From positions 140,666,444 through 140,730,443 of the forward strand of contig CM061228.1 in NCBI GenBank assembly GCA_030844895.1: a stretch of 64,000 bases of DNA, written 5' to 3'. The translations under genes and the position numbers were made by a program. Under the pieces are notes generated by a model that did not search any database, was not told where the DNA came from, and saw only the letters and a program-made list of their open reading frames with translations. The stretch comes from Ambrosia x helenae (taxonomy: Eukaryota; Streptophyta; Magnoliopsida; Asterales; Asteraceae). Positions 13,165 to 24,500 of this stretch are shown one piece after another (within the stretch, counting starts at the first letter, position 1; every line of letters begins with the position of its first letter).

Positions 13165-13205
13165 TCAATTAGATAATCTAAATGAAACAAATCATAACGA
13201 AGGTA
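13165..13205 (+). repeat. Right copy of the 40 bp direct repeat
   Basis: Near-identical to 11816-11855; both end in CATAACGAAGGTA. Confidence 0.8.
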
Positions 13206-14058
13206 TATATGGTGCATAACGTAGGACTTAAAAGTTGAATCTCTATTTGTATAACCATATAGTAATTTTTTTATTTTTTAGTTCTCTTTTAGTTTTTTTT
13301 AATAATAACAAATTACGAGACTTACTTTTTAATAATCATATATGAAAAATAAAATAAATAATGTTTATACAACTTAATTTTAGTTCATCTTAATGTTCAA
13401 CAATAATGTACATTACTTAAGCATTTTAGAGATACAAAACAAAAATAAATTACATAAAATGGGTGATAAAACCTAATGACCTAATCACACACAAAAAAAA
13501 AAAAAAAATGGAAAAAACAAGACACTGGTGGGGATTTTGGATTAGATGGATAATCGGTATAAATTACCACATAAAATATACATTTTATCACGTCTCTTAC
13601 TATTTTATAATTTTACAAGGTTACGGGGATTTGAGGAGCACCCGACAGCCAATTATGGCTCACGTGATTGTTGACAAAAGTCAGCTAAATTCTAACAAAC
13701 AGAAAAATCGTAAAATCATGCATGAAGGGTGCAAACAGTCCATTTGAAATAGTTCTTATTGATTAAAACATTGATAGACTGTATATATGTTTAATATTTT
13801 AGTACATATTGCTTTCAACCAATAAATAGTGTTATAACTTCAAAGAAAAGCTATACAAGTTGAGAGAAATAAGGAGGAAAATTTAATCTGAGTTAAATAA
13901 CTGATATTAAAGAAGGACGGGGTGATTCGTGATGAACACCCCGTAATGACTGTGATGCTCGTAAACACCGCCCCTCCTTCTGTATCACGGCCGCGACTCA
14001 ATATATTTGTGATGCTCATCACAGCCCCATCACAGCGACTGAAACGTTGGCCAACGGT
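13206..14058. other. Intergenic, possible Harbinger element flank
   Basis: AT-rich DNA with a poly-A run near 13492. From about 13915 the sequence turns GC-richer, with repeated GTGATG(A/C)TC motifs, and leads into the Harbinger-associated ORF. It may be the terminal region of that element, but I could not define a terminal repeat. Confidence 0.3.
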
Positions 14059-14066
14059 GCGTTAGC

Positions 14067-14267
14067 CAGTGGCGAAGCTTGACCCGAAGGTTCGGGGGGT
14101 CGAAAGTCACTAGTTTCGGGGGGGTCGAAAACCAGTTTTAGGGGGTCGAAACCCTATATTTACAAAATTTTCTATACAAATACTGTATAATCGGAACTTC
14201 TGCACGAAAATTCGGGGGGGGGGGGGGGTCGGCTGCCCCCTCCCGCCCCAACTAAGCCTCGCCACTG
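14067..14267 (+). mobile_element. hAT-type MITE, 201 bp
   Basis: Starts CAGTGGCGAAGC and ends with its complement GCCTCGCCACTG. The flanks GCGTTAGC (14059-14066) and GCGCTAGC (14268-14275) form an 8 bp target duplication with one change, as expected of hAT elements. It contains G-rich runs (TTCGGGGGG). A related copy in reverse orientation is at 33893-34108. Confidence 0.8.
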
Positions 14268-14388
14268 GCGCTAGCCATTTAAACCATCTATATCAACTCA
14301 TTTTTCAACCAAAATTAACACAACAATTAAACAATATCTCCAACAATCAAACAAACCTCAATAAAAAGAAATTCAATCTAAAAAAAAA

Positions 14389-15145
14389 ATGGAAGGATCG
14401 AGCAAGAAACAGTCGACTACGAAGCGAAAGTTTAAACCAAAGGTTCGGGCTAATTTAGGCGAACCGGCTCAATTTTGTGAAGACGCACCACCAACCCCAC
14501 AACCTACACACCGAACGTCTCAAACCCAACATATGCCCATCCCACCCTTTCAAAACCAAGGTTTTCCAAAACCTTATGTATCAAACCCAACAATTTTCGC
14601 TTCCAAACTAATATCCACTACTCTACTCCTAACCAAACATGCCAACCCAAATCGCATCCGGAGTGTTCCAAGTAGCTCCCGATCCGCTTGATGAGCCAAT
14701 GTTCGACAGTTTTTGGATTTGCCAACCATACCAAAATACCCCGTATCGTAACCCGGTTCAGAGCATAGATTCAAATGGAGATGGAGACGGAGAGGAAGAA
14801 GAAGAAGAGGAAGAGGAAGAAGATGGGATAGAAGTGTTGCCCCCACCACGTGGCAAAGGCAAAGGCAAAGGCAAAGGGAAAAATAAAACGTCCAATGTGA
14901 AAACGTCTGGGACGCAAGAGGAAGAGGTGGCTTTGACAAAGTCAGTTTTACATATTTTCGAGGACAAACACATCGGAAATCAACAACCAAGAGACACGTT
15001 TTGGAATCGAGTCATGGCCTACTTTTCGCAACTTGTCGACGGAACAACACGTCACATGGATCAAATAACCGGTAAATGGAGCGATTTAAATAAAAAACGA
15101 GTGCATTCAATGGCCTCTACGTTACACATGTATATTTTTTTATAA
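14389..15145 (+). pseudogene. Harbinger-associated Myb/SANT-like ORF, frameshifted
   Basis: Two overlapping frames give one protein. 14389-14691 starts MEGSSKKQSTTKRKFKPK, with basic and proline-rich sequence. 14639-15145 carries a Glu-rich run, a GKGKGKGK run, then VALTKSVLHIFEDKHIGNQ, TFWNRVMAYF and ITGKWSDLNKKR. The last part fits the trihelix/Myb-like module of the second ORF of plant PIF/Harbinger transposons, which is thought to act with the transposase in DNA binding. The frame changes between about 14639 and 14691 and the protein stops soon after the Myb-like block (usual members continue into a longer C-terminal part). It has a Kozak-like AAAAAATGG start. I call it a decayed transposon gene, not a host gene. 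Confidence 0.6.
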
Positions 15146-15291
15146 ATTGCGAGGTTTATACTTTTTTAAGTTGTTAAAAGTTTATATTTTTTTTTATAAA
15201 TTGTTAACTTTATATATATTTTTTTGAATATAAACGTCTTTGGCCAAGTGGATCGAGCGATGTGGAAATCATACATGCGGCCCTTGGTGTT

Positions 15292-16034
15292 TGTGACATC
15301 CGACAAAAATCGATACGTTTCGTACGTAATTAGTATATGTAATTAACAGTAATTAAGTGCAATTCTAAATTAATTGTATTAATTTAGCCTTTAGAGAATA
15401 GCAAATTCCCCATAGGAATGCATTCGTTTAATTAAAAGCACGGCGAAATCGCGTGCGAATAAACTTGTCCAGAACGGACGTTGGTGATTAATTACCCGGT
15501 AACAATTAATTAACCGAAAACGATCCCGAATACCCAGGATATAAAATAAATGGTATTTTCATGATATATTATGTGTTTTGGTACTCCAAAACGATAAATA
15601 GAAACTTCAAATACAAATCTCCCAGTAATGAATAAAGTTCGCTTATCGCACTTGATGCGCGTAAAAATATATAATTTCATCCAGTAGGAACCTAAATAAC
15701 TTACCAATACTTAAACTAGTCAATGTTTAATGGTAATTGGAAGTTAATTATATACCCGGATAACTCGCAATTAAAGCTCAATAAAAACCCGACAAAACCG
15801 TAAACGAATTAGTTGAGTTTTAACTAGTAATTGAAAGATATTTTTGCACATGAAGTGGGTCTCACATGGCCTTTTAGGCCGGCCCAAGGCAAGGGTGCTA
15901 GTCCACCCTAGTTTGCTTCCTTTGTTAAACATAACGATTATGTTCAAGCATGCCTTAGCATATGATCATGTTCATGCATGATTTATCATATGATTATGTC
16001 CATGCATGCTTAAGCCACCCTAAGAGACCAGGAG
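15292..16034 (+). mobile_element. Left part of an older LTR, split by the large LTR element
   Basis: Begins TGTGACATCCGACAAA, close to the TGTGACAACCGGCAAA start of the element inserted at 16035, so it is probably a related LTR. The sequence leading up to the insertion (GCCACCC, GCATGC-type repeats) continues on the other side from 29712. No open frame of note. Confidence 0.5.
16030..16034 (+). other. Target site duplication AGGAG (left)
   Basis: AGGAG precedes the LTR start TGTGAC and is repeated at 29707-29711 directly after the right LTR. Confidence 0.9.
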
Positions 16035-16551
16035 TGTGACAACCGGCAAATTTCGTACAACGATTAACGTGATTCTAATCATGTTTTAGAAATAATTAAC
16101 ATGGTTTAAGGTTAATTATGGTTAGTTGAGCTAATATGAGTCCTACGATGTCCTTTTGAAAGTTCGTTGAAGTCTTGATGCCTTTAAAGAAAGACTTTGC
16201 GTGTTTAACGTAACGAACTGACATCAGCAAAAATTTGTCAAACTGGAATAACATAAACTTATACTATGAAAATACGACACGTATTTACTATCGATGCGAA
16301 CGGATGTGAAAACGGCGTGGTAAACGGCCAAAAACGCAGCGTTTTGGAGAACGCGGAGAGGAACGGGCATGGGATTCGAACGTCGAAACGCGTGGCTTTA
16401 ACCGTTACCGAACCTCCGGAATAATTATTTAATTGCTCGGTCTGGTGTTATTTATGACTACGAACAAAAACCGAGTCCAGAAGCGATAACGGGCTAAAAC
16501 GGAGCAGTTGGCACGCGACGTTGGGCTTGAAGCCCAATCCAAAAGCCCACC

Positions 16552-16559
16552 TATATAAG
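16552..16559 (+). promoter_or_regulatory. Probable LTR TATA box
   Basis: TATATAAG sits after a GGGCTTGAAGCCC palindrome and is followed by a CT-rich, gene-leader-like stretch. Transcription would be expected about 30 bases downstream. Same site in the right LTR at 26778-26785. Confidence 0.55.
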
Positions 16560-16647
16560 CCCATAACCTCCCAATTCTTCTCATTTCTCACATCACTTCC
16601 TCTCTCTAAAAACCAAACTCTCTCAACTCTCTCTCTCTCTAGAAATT

Positions 16648-16865
16648 CCGGCAGCATTCCGGCAGCCTTCCGGCAGCATTCCGGCGGCGGTCCGGCGGCC
16701 GTCCGGCGACTTTTTCCGGCGACCTTCCGGCAAGTTTTTCCGGCGACCTTCCGGCAAGTTTTTCCGGCGACTTTCCGGCGACCTTCCGGCGAGTTTTCCC
16801 GGCGACCTTCCGGCAAGTTTTTCCGGCGACTTTCCGGCGACCCTCCGGCGACTTTTTCCGGCGCG
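16648..16865 (+). repeat. CCGGCGA/CCGGCAAG-rich tandem repeats in LTR
   Basis: TTCCGGCGACCTTCCGG and TTCCGGCAAGTTTTT alternate about ten times. They create long open frames in several phases (Arg/Gly/Lys-rich on minus, Pro/Phe/Arg-rich on plus) that I reject as genes. Repeated in the right LTR at 26874-27091. Confidence 0.75.
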
Positions 16866-17166
16866 TGATACCCCCACCCCCACTAATTTTGACGCCCCGA
16901 ACGCGATGGTGAAGGCCGTTTTCCCTAAAACGAAGCGGTTTGAACGTTGGTACCATTCCGGCGACTTTTCCGGTAAGCTCGTTTTCGAGTTTTCTTTGTA
17001 CAAACGTTTAGATCGGGTCTTTGGGGGACTCCTCACAAGTTTTCGCGAAATTTCGTTCTCCGGCCATATTCCGGCGAGTTGTTTCCGGCTATTTGCGAGT
17101 TCAGGAGGGGCTGGAATGGGTTTGGGTGGGTCCCGATGGCGCGCAAGTATTCAGAACGGAGGTTTT

Positions 17167-17246
17167 GGTGGTCCGGCCACGGTGGTGGTGGTCCGGCCAC
17201 GGCAGTGGTGGTCCGGCCACGGCACCGGTGGTCCGGCCACGATGGT
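17167..17246 (+). repeat. 20 bp GGTGGTCCGGCCACGG minisatellite in LTR
   Basis: Four units sharing GGTGGTCCGGCCACGG or GATGG variants. Repeated at 27393-27472. Confidence 0.75.
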
Positions 17247-19006
17247 GGCGTCCGGCGGTTCGGGTCCGGTCAGTTTTGGGTTCGGGACTCGGGGCTCGGG
17301 TCAAGATTATGCTTCCGGGTCAGATTCAGATCTGGCTCGGTTTGCGTGCCGTCTTCAAGTTCTAGTCGTGGGTCAAGTGTGGTGCTCTCGGGTAGATCCG
17401 GTCAGATTCGGGTTGGTCAACCCGGTCAACTCAGTAAACTTTGGTCAAGCGTTACGGTATAATTAACTAGCAATTATTTCGTTATATTATTATTTACACA
17501 TATATTTCTAAAATATATAAATATGAACGATTAACTCGCTAACGAACCGATAAAAATATTAACGAAAAGCATTATGAGCTAATATTTGTGTATTAGTCGT
17601 GACTTGCGTGGTTGTTGGACTAAATTGATGGACTATACGTATATATATATTTATATAAACAGGATGATTTATATAAATAGTCACAACGTATAAAATCTCG
17701 CGGATTAGAATGCGGATAAATATAATGTCGTCTTTGTTAGGAGTTGATTTTGGGAATTTGTAGACAACTTGTGTTGTCTGGTTTATACCAAAAACAGAGG
17801 AAACTCTGCCGAAATTTTTATAAATCCGAAGCGCGACAAGTGTGACTTTATTGTTCGTTCTTATAAATAACTTTCCAAGCGCTTGACAAATGTAGTCATG
17901 TACAATCACGACGTTTTGACAAATATTATTTGTAACAATAATAGTCCATTCCGAGAAATATTTCAAACAAATATATATTCTTTTGCTACCAAGCGTCAAG
18001 GATTGACGAGTTTTTTTAAAGGTTACTTGGTAACTAAAGTATGTTTGTTGTTCGGATTAAAAGATGTATAAACGTTCGGATTTATTTGGAAAACCTTTTT
18101 ATAAAAAGCAAAGTCTTGAGATTTGTAAGATACTCGGATTCGGGAAAAGAAATAACGAATGTTATTAAAAAGGATTTTAATAACTATATTATATTTCAGC
18201 AAGGTATATTTCCCGAAAATAACTATACAAGACGATTACATTTATCCGATTTACGAGACAAGCTATGGCTCGGGATGAGTTATACGATTCGTGATATTAG
18301 TCCGACATAGTTTGCACACGAATAGTAACAAGTGCGCGACTTGGGTACTATTTCGTATGTGAACACAGGAGCTATGATAAGTCACGATCGGTTCGTCGAG
18401 TTAAAACACTTAAAGACTCGGGTTACTACACACGAGTCAGGATAGTTGAATAAACTATCTTTTAACCGGAAATTAAGCTAGGTTCATATATGATAGACTT
18501 TAAGGTGTCCTTTATTGGTAATTAGGGCACGAGGAAGTCGGTCAAAGCTTTGGGCTTTATTTGCTAGCTAAGCATGGAAATTAAGGTGAGTTTCACGGCC
18601 CCATTTTACTGTTTTAACTGGGGGAAAGATATGTTTGTCAAAAGTTATCACATATTGAAATGTTTTCAAAGGTTAAAATGTGGTAAGTGGCATGATGAGT
18701 ACTTGAGTTTTTGGTCGCCACTCGGGGTTGGGTCCTCGCTACTGTAACCATTAATTCAGGTAAATGAAACTGAAGGAATATTTGGATAGTACTATTGGTG
18801 CCTGACAAGGCCCACCCCTAATCGATAGCGTCGATTATGCATCGGCGTATGCCTGGGGTGCACGTATTCTGAACTTAAGTCGTTGGGTTCCGAGAAACGA
18901 CTTGGAGCGGGGCATATTTATTAGTCTTGGTTTGGTTATGGGACTCAGGGGATTGCTCATCATCATAATTTGTAGGAGCTAGCTATTCCATACAAAGGCC
19001 ACGAAA

Positions 19007-19119
19007 TGTGCTGGATTTGCACAGGATATAAAAATGTGCTGGATTTGCACAGGATATAAAAAATGTGCTGGATTTGCACAGGATGTAAAAATGTGCTGGA
19101 TTTGCACAGGATGTAAAAA
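19007..19119 (+). repeat. Four 28-29 bp hairpin-forming repeats in LTR
   Basis: Each unit starts TGTGCTGGATTTGCACA, where TGTGC can pair with GCACA, then GGATATAAAAA or GGATGTAAAAA. The right LTR carries the same four units at 29234-29345. Confidence 0.85.
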
Positions 19120-19484
19120 TGTCGTATTTACGAAACTAAAACCTGTGAACTCACCAATATTTTATATATTGACGTCTTTTTAAACATATCTTTCAGGTAA
19201 CTAAGTGCTGAACAGGTATGCGGCTAGTACGGTGGAATTTGGGATGTCGGACAATGGTTGGGGGTTTCATCTATTGTTACCTTCGGGTTAGGACATAAAC
19301 GGAAACACCCCACTTTAAAACTTAATGTTTGTGGTTTTAAGTAATGTTTGAAACCAGGTACTCCTTCCCGACATCTTAATATAATGATCTTTTCTAATTA
19401 AATATAGTTTGTGTTAATCTTGACTTTGATATGCTTTCGAGCGTCGCGCCACGTGTTTCCGCCATTGGCGTGGTGTGACAGAAG

Positions 19485-19496
19485 TGGTATCAGAGC
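19485..19496 (+). other. Primer binding site (initiator Met-tRNA type)
   Basis: TGGTATCAGAGC begins four bases after the LTR end at 19480. Confidence 0.92.
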
Positions 19497-20736
19497 CAAG
19501 GTTATAGCGAACTAGTATTTTTGAAAAAAATCTAGACTATAACCGGTTTTGGCTCGAAAACGAAGTTTTCAAAAAATAAAACACAACGAAATATTTTTAG
19601 AAAAGAAAGAAAATTGTACATGGATTGTACAAGGGGAAATTCCGACCGACTAGCCATGTGTGTCAATATGTAAAATGTTAGAACATAAGGATATGAATGT
19701 TTAAATTGTATAGAGATCCGAGTTTCTAACTAGTGCTAGTTAATGCATATAAGTAGTACAGATAGCTTGCCTATAAGGATATCGTCTCACACTTCACTTT
19801 AGTCCACACTTCTGCATCGATTACCGACATCGACAAGCGGGAAGGACAAGCGGTGGTCTACGACGAACTCACCCGCTTACCTGCGGACGGGATGATCGGA
19901 AGGGCTAACCTTTATCGTGCTAGTGGACGTTGTCGTGATGCTAATGTTGTGAAGGCGAAGCTAGTCTAGGTCCTTTATTGTGTGAAATCTTTGTTTTGGA
20001 TCAGGAAGCTCGGAACTAGCGGGCACCAAAATTACCTGGCAACACCGATTATCATTGCGGGTGCACACGTAATAATAACTTGTGGTGCACGGTAACCTAG
20101 GTGGGCGCTAGGGCTGGGGTTGGTGATCACTCCTTTCCTTGTCTATTCTTGCACTGTAGGTTCAGTCTTAGCTTTTGATTTGCCAATGAGTTAAAAAGGG
20201 AGGTCTTGTTGATATCCCTTGATTTCGATCCTCGCAAACTGAAGCAGCTTTCTTCAGCATTACCTCTAAGGTACGAACACGGAAGAGCTCAAACGTCTAT
20301 ACATATGAGTAATCTGACGTAAACCCTCGCATCGGATAGGGACAGGAGACGAAAACTTCCTTGTATAGGAGTTTAATGCCTCCGCACGAAGTTCTTCGAT
20401 GGAGCGGACATACGAGGATGCACTGCCTACCGAAGAGATGAATGCATGGTACGATGCATGGAATGCTAAACTTGGAACCCAGTGAAGACTGAGGGTGCGT
20501 CCCTGCAAAACCAGTGCGTTTTGAGCACGGGACCCTGTGTGGATCGGTATTGAGATTAGTTGCCCGTGTGCTGCTATATTATTACTGTGAGTAAGTCATT
20601 CTTGATCTAACACATGCCCAAGTTGTCTTCGAGGGTCAGGCGTTCCTTCCCCTATCGGAGGGCAAAATCGTCCTTACGGAGTTAATAGGCTTGATCATCT
20701 TTATCTAGAAGGCATGATAGCCCGCGTCTAAATCAA
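19497..20736 (+). other. Internal leader of the large LTR element, non-coding
   Basis: No ORF that I can assign; position and lack of coding suggest an untranslated leader before the hairpin array. Confidence 0.5.
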
Positions 20737-21520
20737 CAATGTCGAATCGGCAAGATCATAGTATATTTATTTAAATGGGAAAATAAATATATGGTAAAGT
20801 GAGCCGAGTCCGGTGTTGAAAATGAATTATCGATCGGCAAGATCCTAGTATATTTATTTAATGGGAAAATAAATATATGGTAAAGTGAGCCGGGTCGGGT
20901 GCCGAAAACGAAATATCGACCGACAAGACCCTAGTATAATTATTTAATGGGAAAATAATTATACGGTAAAGTGAGTCGAGTCGATGGTCGTAAAATACAA
21001 TGTCGAATCGACAAGACCCTAGTATAATTATTTAATGGGAAAATAATTATACGGTAAAGTGAGTCGAGTCGATGGTCGTAAAATACAATGTCGAATCGAC
21101 AAGACCCTAGTATAATTATTTAATGGGAAAATAATTATACGGTAAAGTGAGTCGAGTCGATGGTCGTAAAATACAATGTCGAGCCGACAAGATCCTAGTA
21201 TAATTATTTAATGGGAAAATAATTATACGGTAAAGTGAGTCGAGTCGATGGTGGTAAAACGAAATGTCAAATCGACAAGATCCTAGTATAATTATTTAAT
21301 GGGAAAATAATTATACGGTAAGGTGAGTCGAGTTGATGGTTGAGAAATGAAACATCGAATCGACAAGGTCATAGTATATTTATTTAATGGGAAAATAAAT
21401 ATATGGAAAGGTGAGTCGAGTCGATTACGGGAAAAATGAAATCTCGACTGACAAGATCCTAGTATGACTACTTAATGGGAAAGTAGTTATATGGTAAAGT
21501 GAGTCGAGTCGGAGATAATT
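20737..21520 (+). repeat. Nine 88 bp tandem repeats, each a conserved two-stem hairpin
   Basis: Units begin near 20741, 20829, 20915, 21002, 21090, 21178, 21265, 21354 and 21443. Each has an outer arm (such as GTCGAATCGAC), the spacer AAGAYCCTAG, an inner arm, the loop AATGGGA, the matching inner arm, the spacer YGGTAAAGTGA and the matching outer arm. The inner arm occurs as TATATTTATTT/AAATAAATATA (units 1, 2, 8), TATAATTATTT/AAATAATTATA (3-7) and TATGACTACTT/AAGTAGTTATA (9). The outer arm changes CGGC/GCCG to CGAC/GTCG, and TCAA/TTGA in unit 7. Both arms change together while loop and spacers stay fixed. This points to a selected RNA or DNA structure in the element interior. Confidence 0.9.
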
Positions 21521-24500
21521 TTATCCAAGTCAGTTAATATATATGGAGACATACATATATATTGAATATAGGATCACGACGTGCGTTTTGCGTCTGAATC
21601 CGTCATAATACTCGGGGAGTGAAACCACATTTCGGGAGCCGAAATCGTAAAGCGTGTGACTCGTAATTGTCAAGTGTCACGGAACGCTCTGGCAGACATC
21701 GAAATTCCCCTCGAAAATCAAATAACGGACTACTGGAAGTGGTCGCGTTATTCTGTCAACTAAACATACCCATGGGACAGCAATTCCATTGCTCATGATG
21801 CAATATTGAACGTCTACTACCCTCGTCAGGACGACGAGACTGGTTGTCTATTTGGGGTGGTAAATGATGCGAAGTGTTTTCCATCAATCCCCATAGGTAT
21901 TGAGACGTTGCGTCCCTTTGTCACGGTGTTTTATAAACTAAGGTTGCGAGAATCCATTCGTCGTGGACAATGTGACTTGTCTAATCTCTTGTCATATTTC
22001 GAAACTCTCACTGCGTGGCCTATCAGGAAGAAAGTTCGCTGGCCTTGCTCAGGTAACGGAGAGGCATTTCAGTTGATGACTATCGGTGTTAGGACCAAAA
22101 TAACATGCAAGAGGACCCTAAGGAGAAGGATGACTCGGCTGGATTGCCAGAGTCTGTATCGTTTTTATTTTATCGTGGTGTCTCGATAAATTATGATCCT
22201 TCTACCTCTACTATTCTCGTTGTGACCAATATGGTGATATTGGAAAAGGTATAGATTGGTTTCTAGGTCCTATGGATACTATTTACCACACATCTAATAG
22301 CTACGACGGGTCTAAGGTTTCTGCTGAGCCTGCTGTTGTTGCTGCCATCGTTGTTCTATGGCCCAAGCGAATATTGTCGTCGTTGCTGAGAGTGTAGCTC
22401 ATACTGAGCGTGTTAAGGATGCTTCTATGGCTTTTGTGAAGTTTGATGTTGCTGTTGTTTCGAAGGCTCCTACTAAGATCATTGCCATTGACATAGATAT
22501 CTCTAAGACCCTTGCCAAGCCGCTATGATCATGTTTGTGTCACGATGGAGTTCGTTGCCATTAACTCCATTTTCTTTGAGGTTTTCGTTGAACCGCTCGT
22601 TATCATACCCTGGCTCCTGCCAAGACTAATGTTGGCGATGGCTCTCAGGTATGGTTGAGCCTGTCAATGCTACAGTTGCTATTATTCGAGTGACTTATAT
22701 CGAGTATACAGTCATTCTCCCTAGGAACGATATCGGCCTAATAAGTCTACTAAATTAGGTGGAACCCATCGTTCCCATTCCTGTTATGAAGGCGGATGCC
22801 TTTGGTGATCCAATCGTTCCTACTAATGAGCCTATGGAGTATAGGTTTGTGGCTGAGGATACGAATAAGGATTCCGTCACCATAAGTGAGCTGAAACGCA
22901 CCGGGGTGCGTGCTCACCGTAATAGAGCTTCTTGTAGTTAGGTATAGTGGACTCGCTAGGTTGTGTGTCATCCTGCTGTCTTGAGTTCATGTTGTGGTGT
23001 TACCCCTAACGATTGTGCATTCTTGTAGCTGCACAGTTTTGCCGACTGCATATCCATGCGGTTGCGTTTCGCTGTCGACGGTGCATTCCTGTTGTTGTGC
23101 TGCTCCTACAGTGGTGTAGCCTTGTTGTCGTATTTCTCTGTGTCATGCGGTCCATGTTGCGGTGTTGCCTTGTTGTCATGCTTCTTTGTCGTCGTGTTGT
23201 TCCCGTGCGGTGTTCCCTTGTTGATGTGTTCGTGGATGTGTTGTTGTCATGTCATGTTATTTCTACTGCCGTATCGCACCGTGAGCGTATTGCTACAATT
23301 GTTGGATTGACTTGATGATGTGATAACTTGTCGTTTGATTCACTCTTGGTTCCCTTGGAATAAAGACATTACCCCAAACCCACGTGACTGTTGTTATGTT
23401 GCTGAATGGTTGTGTAGTGTCGCCATTGATTATGTAGGATATCGGGTGTCCAACGGACTTTCGGAAGTCATGATAAGACACTCTAGTCCTAGTGTTAGCA
23501 CATGTATCCCTCTAAAGTTCGAATCTCGTGGTAGTTTCAGTAATTGACCGAATCATGCGTCGACCTCTTTATATGCTCGCGCGTTTCGTGAGCATTACCT
23601 CTTCAAGACCTAAGGCATCAGTGACGCCATGTCCAGCCTTAACCTTTTACGTGCATTTCGGTCGACTAACCACTCTCGAGTCATGTCGGAAGGAAATCCC
23701 ATGATCCACACACGACGGGGTGAGGCTCGTCTTCGTGATAAGGGATTTCGAATACATCTCGAACTTGAAGGTATCGAGAAAATGTGAGCGATATTATGAC
23801 CCATACCTTTGGGCTAATAGGAGTTGAAAGACTCAATTTATTATTGCTCATCCCAGTGGATTGTTTAACATCATTCCTGCCAAGTGTCATGCCGATGACT
23901 ACGGGAATAACAGTGTGGACCCACCCACGGCGAGTGCATTGGTGGAGTCCCCGGTACGTGATTCGGAAGTCTTATGAAACCCTGAATCTAGAAGGGCATG
24001 TAGCATTGTCTACTCTATAAGGGTGCTACCCTACCATGATGAGATCTTCGATCAACTCAGCCCTTCGATTGATGTTATCCTGCTAATGGTAGGTTTATCT
24101 TGTCTTGGTGTCGTTACGCAGATTCTTGGGATAGTGGAACCCTTCGACCTTGGGTCAATACAGGTGTTCCCAGTTATTTTTCAGTAGCATTGCTCGCGCC
24201 AGAGCAAAATCCCCTGTCCTGGACAGACCCTGTTAGAGACACCATAGTAATATGAGCTTCCAGGTTAGTGCGTTTAGTACCTGACTAACCAAGATGAGCT
24301 CGAAAGCTTACATGTTGCACCCATGCGTGTGACTACCTGAGTCGTTGAATGGGATGCCTTATTGGAAGGCTCAAGACTACTTCTTGTAGGGCGATCTCGG
24401 TCGTTTGTTGTTTTAAGTAACGATTTTGGCGCATGAAGCCGTCAAGCCCAAACGTGAGATCTATGCCAGATGCATTCATCTATGACTCAATTTCACCTCT

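Larger units (their letters stand above)
16035..19480 (+). repeat. 5' LTR of the large LTR element (3446 bp)
   Basis: Carries in order a TATA box with promoter-like context (16552), a CCGGCGA-rich block (16648-16865), 20 bp GGCCACGG-type repeats (17167-17246), AT-rich DNA, and a 28 bp hairpin repeat array (19007-19119). Open frames on both strands over the GC-rich blocks are products of the repeats. Confidence 0.93.

Noticed and set aside
16448..17466. Several overlapping open frames of 100-186 codons on both strands (also at 26674-27692)
   Set aside because: Produced by CCGG-rich tandem repeats inside the LTRs; composition is Arg/Gly/Pro-rich in every phase and there is no family signal.
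20737..21520. CRISPR array
   Set aside because: The 88 bp units are contiguous with no unique spacers, in a plant retrotransposon.
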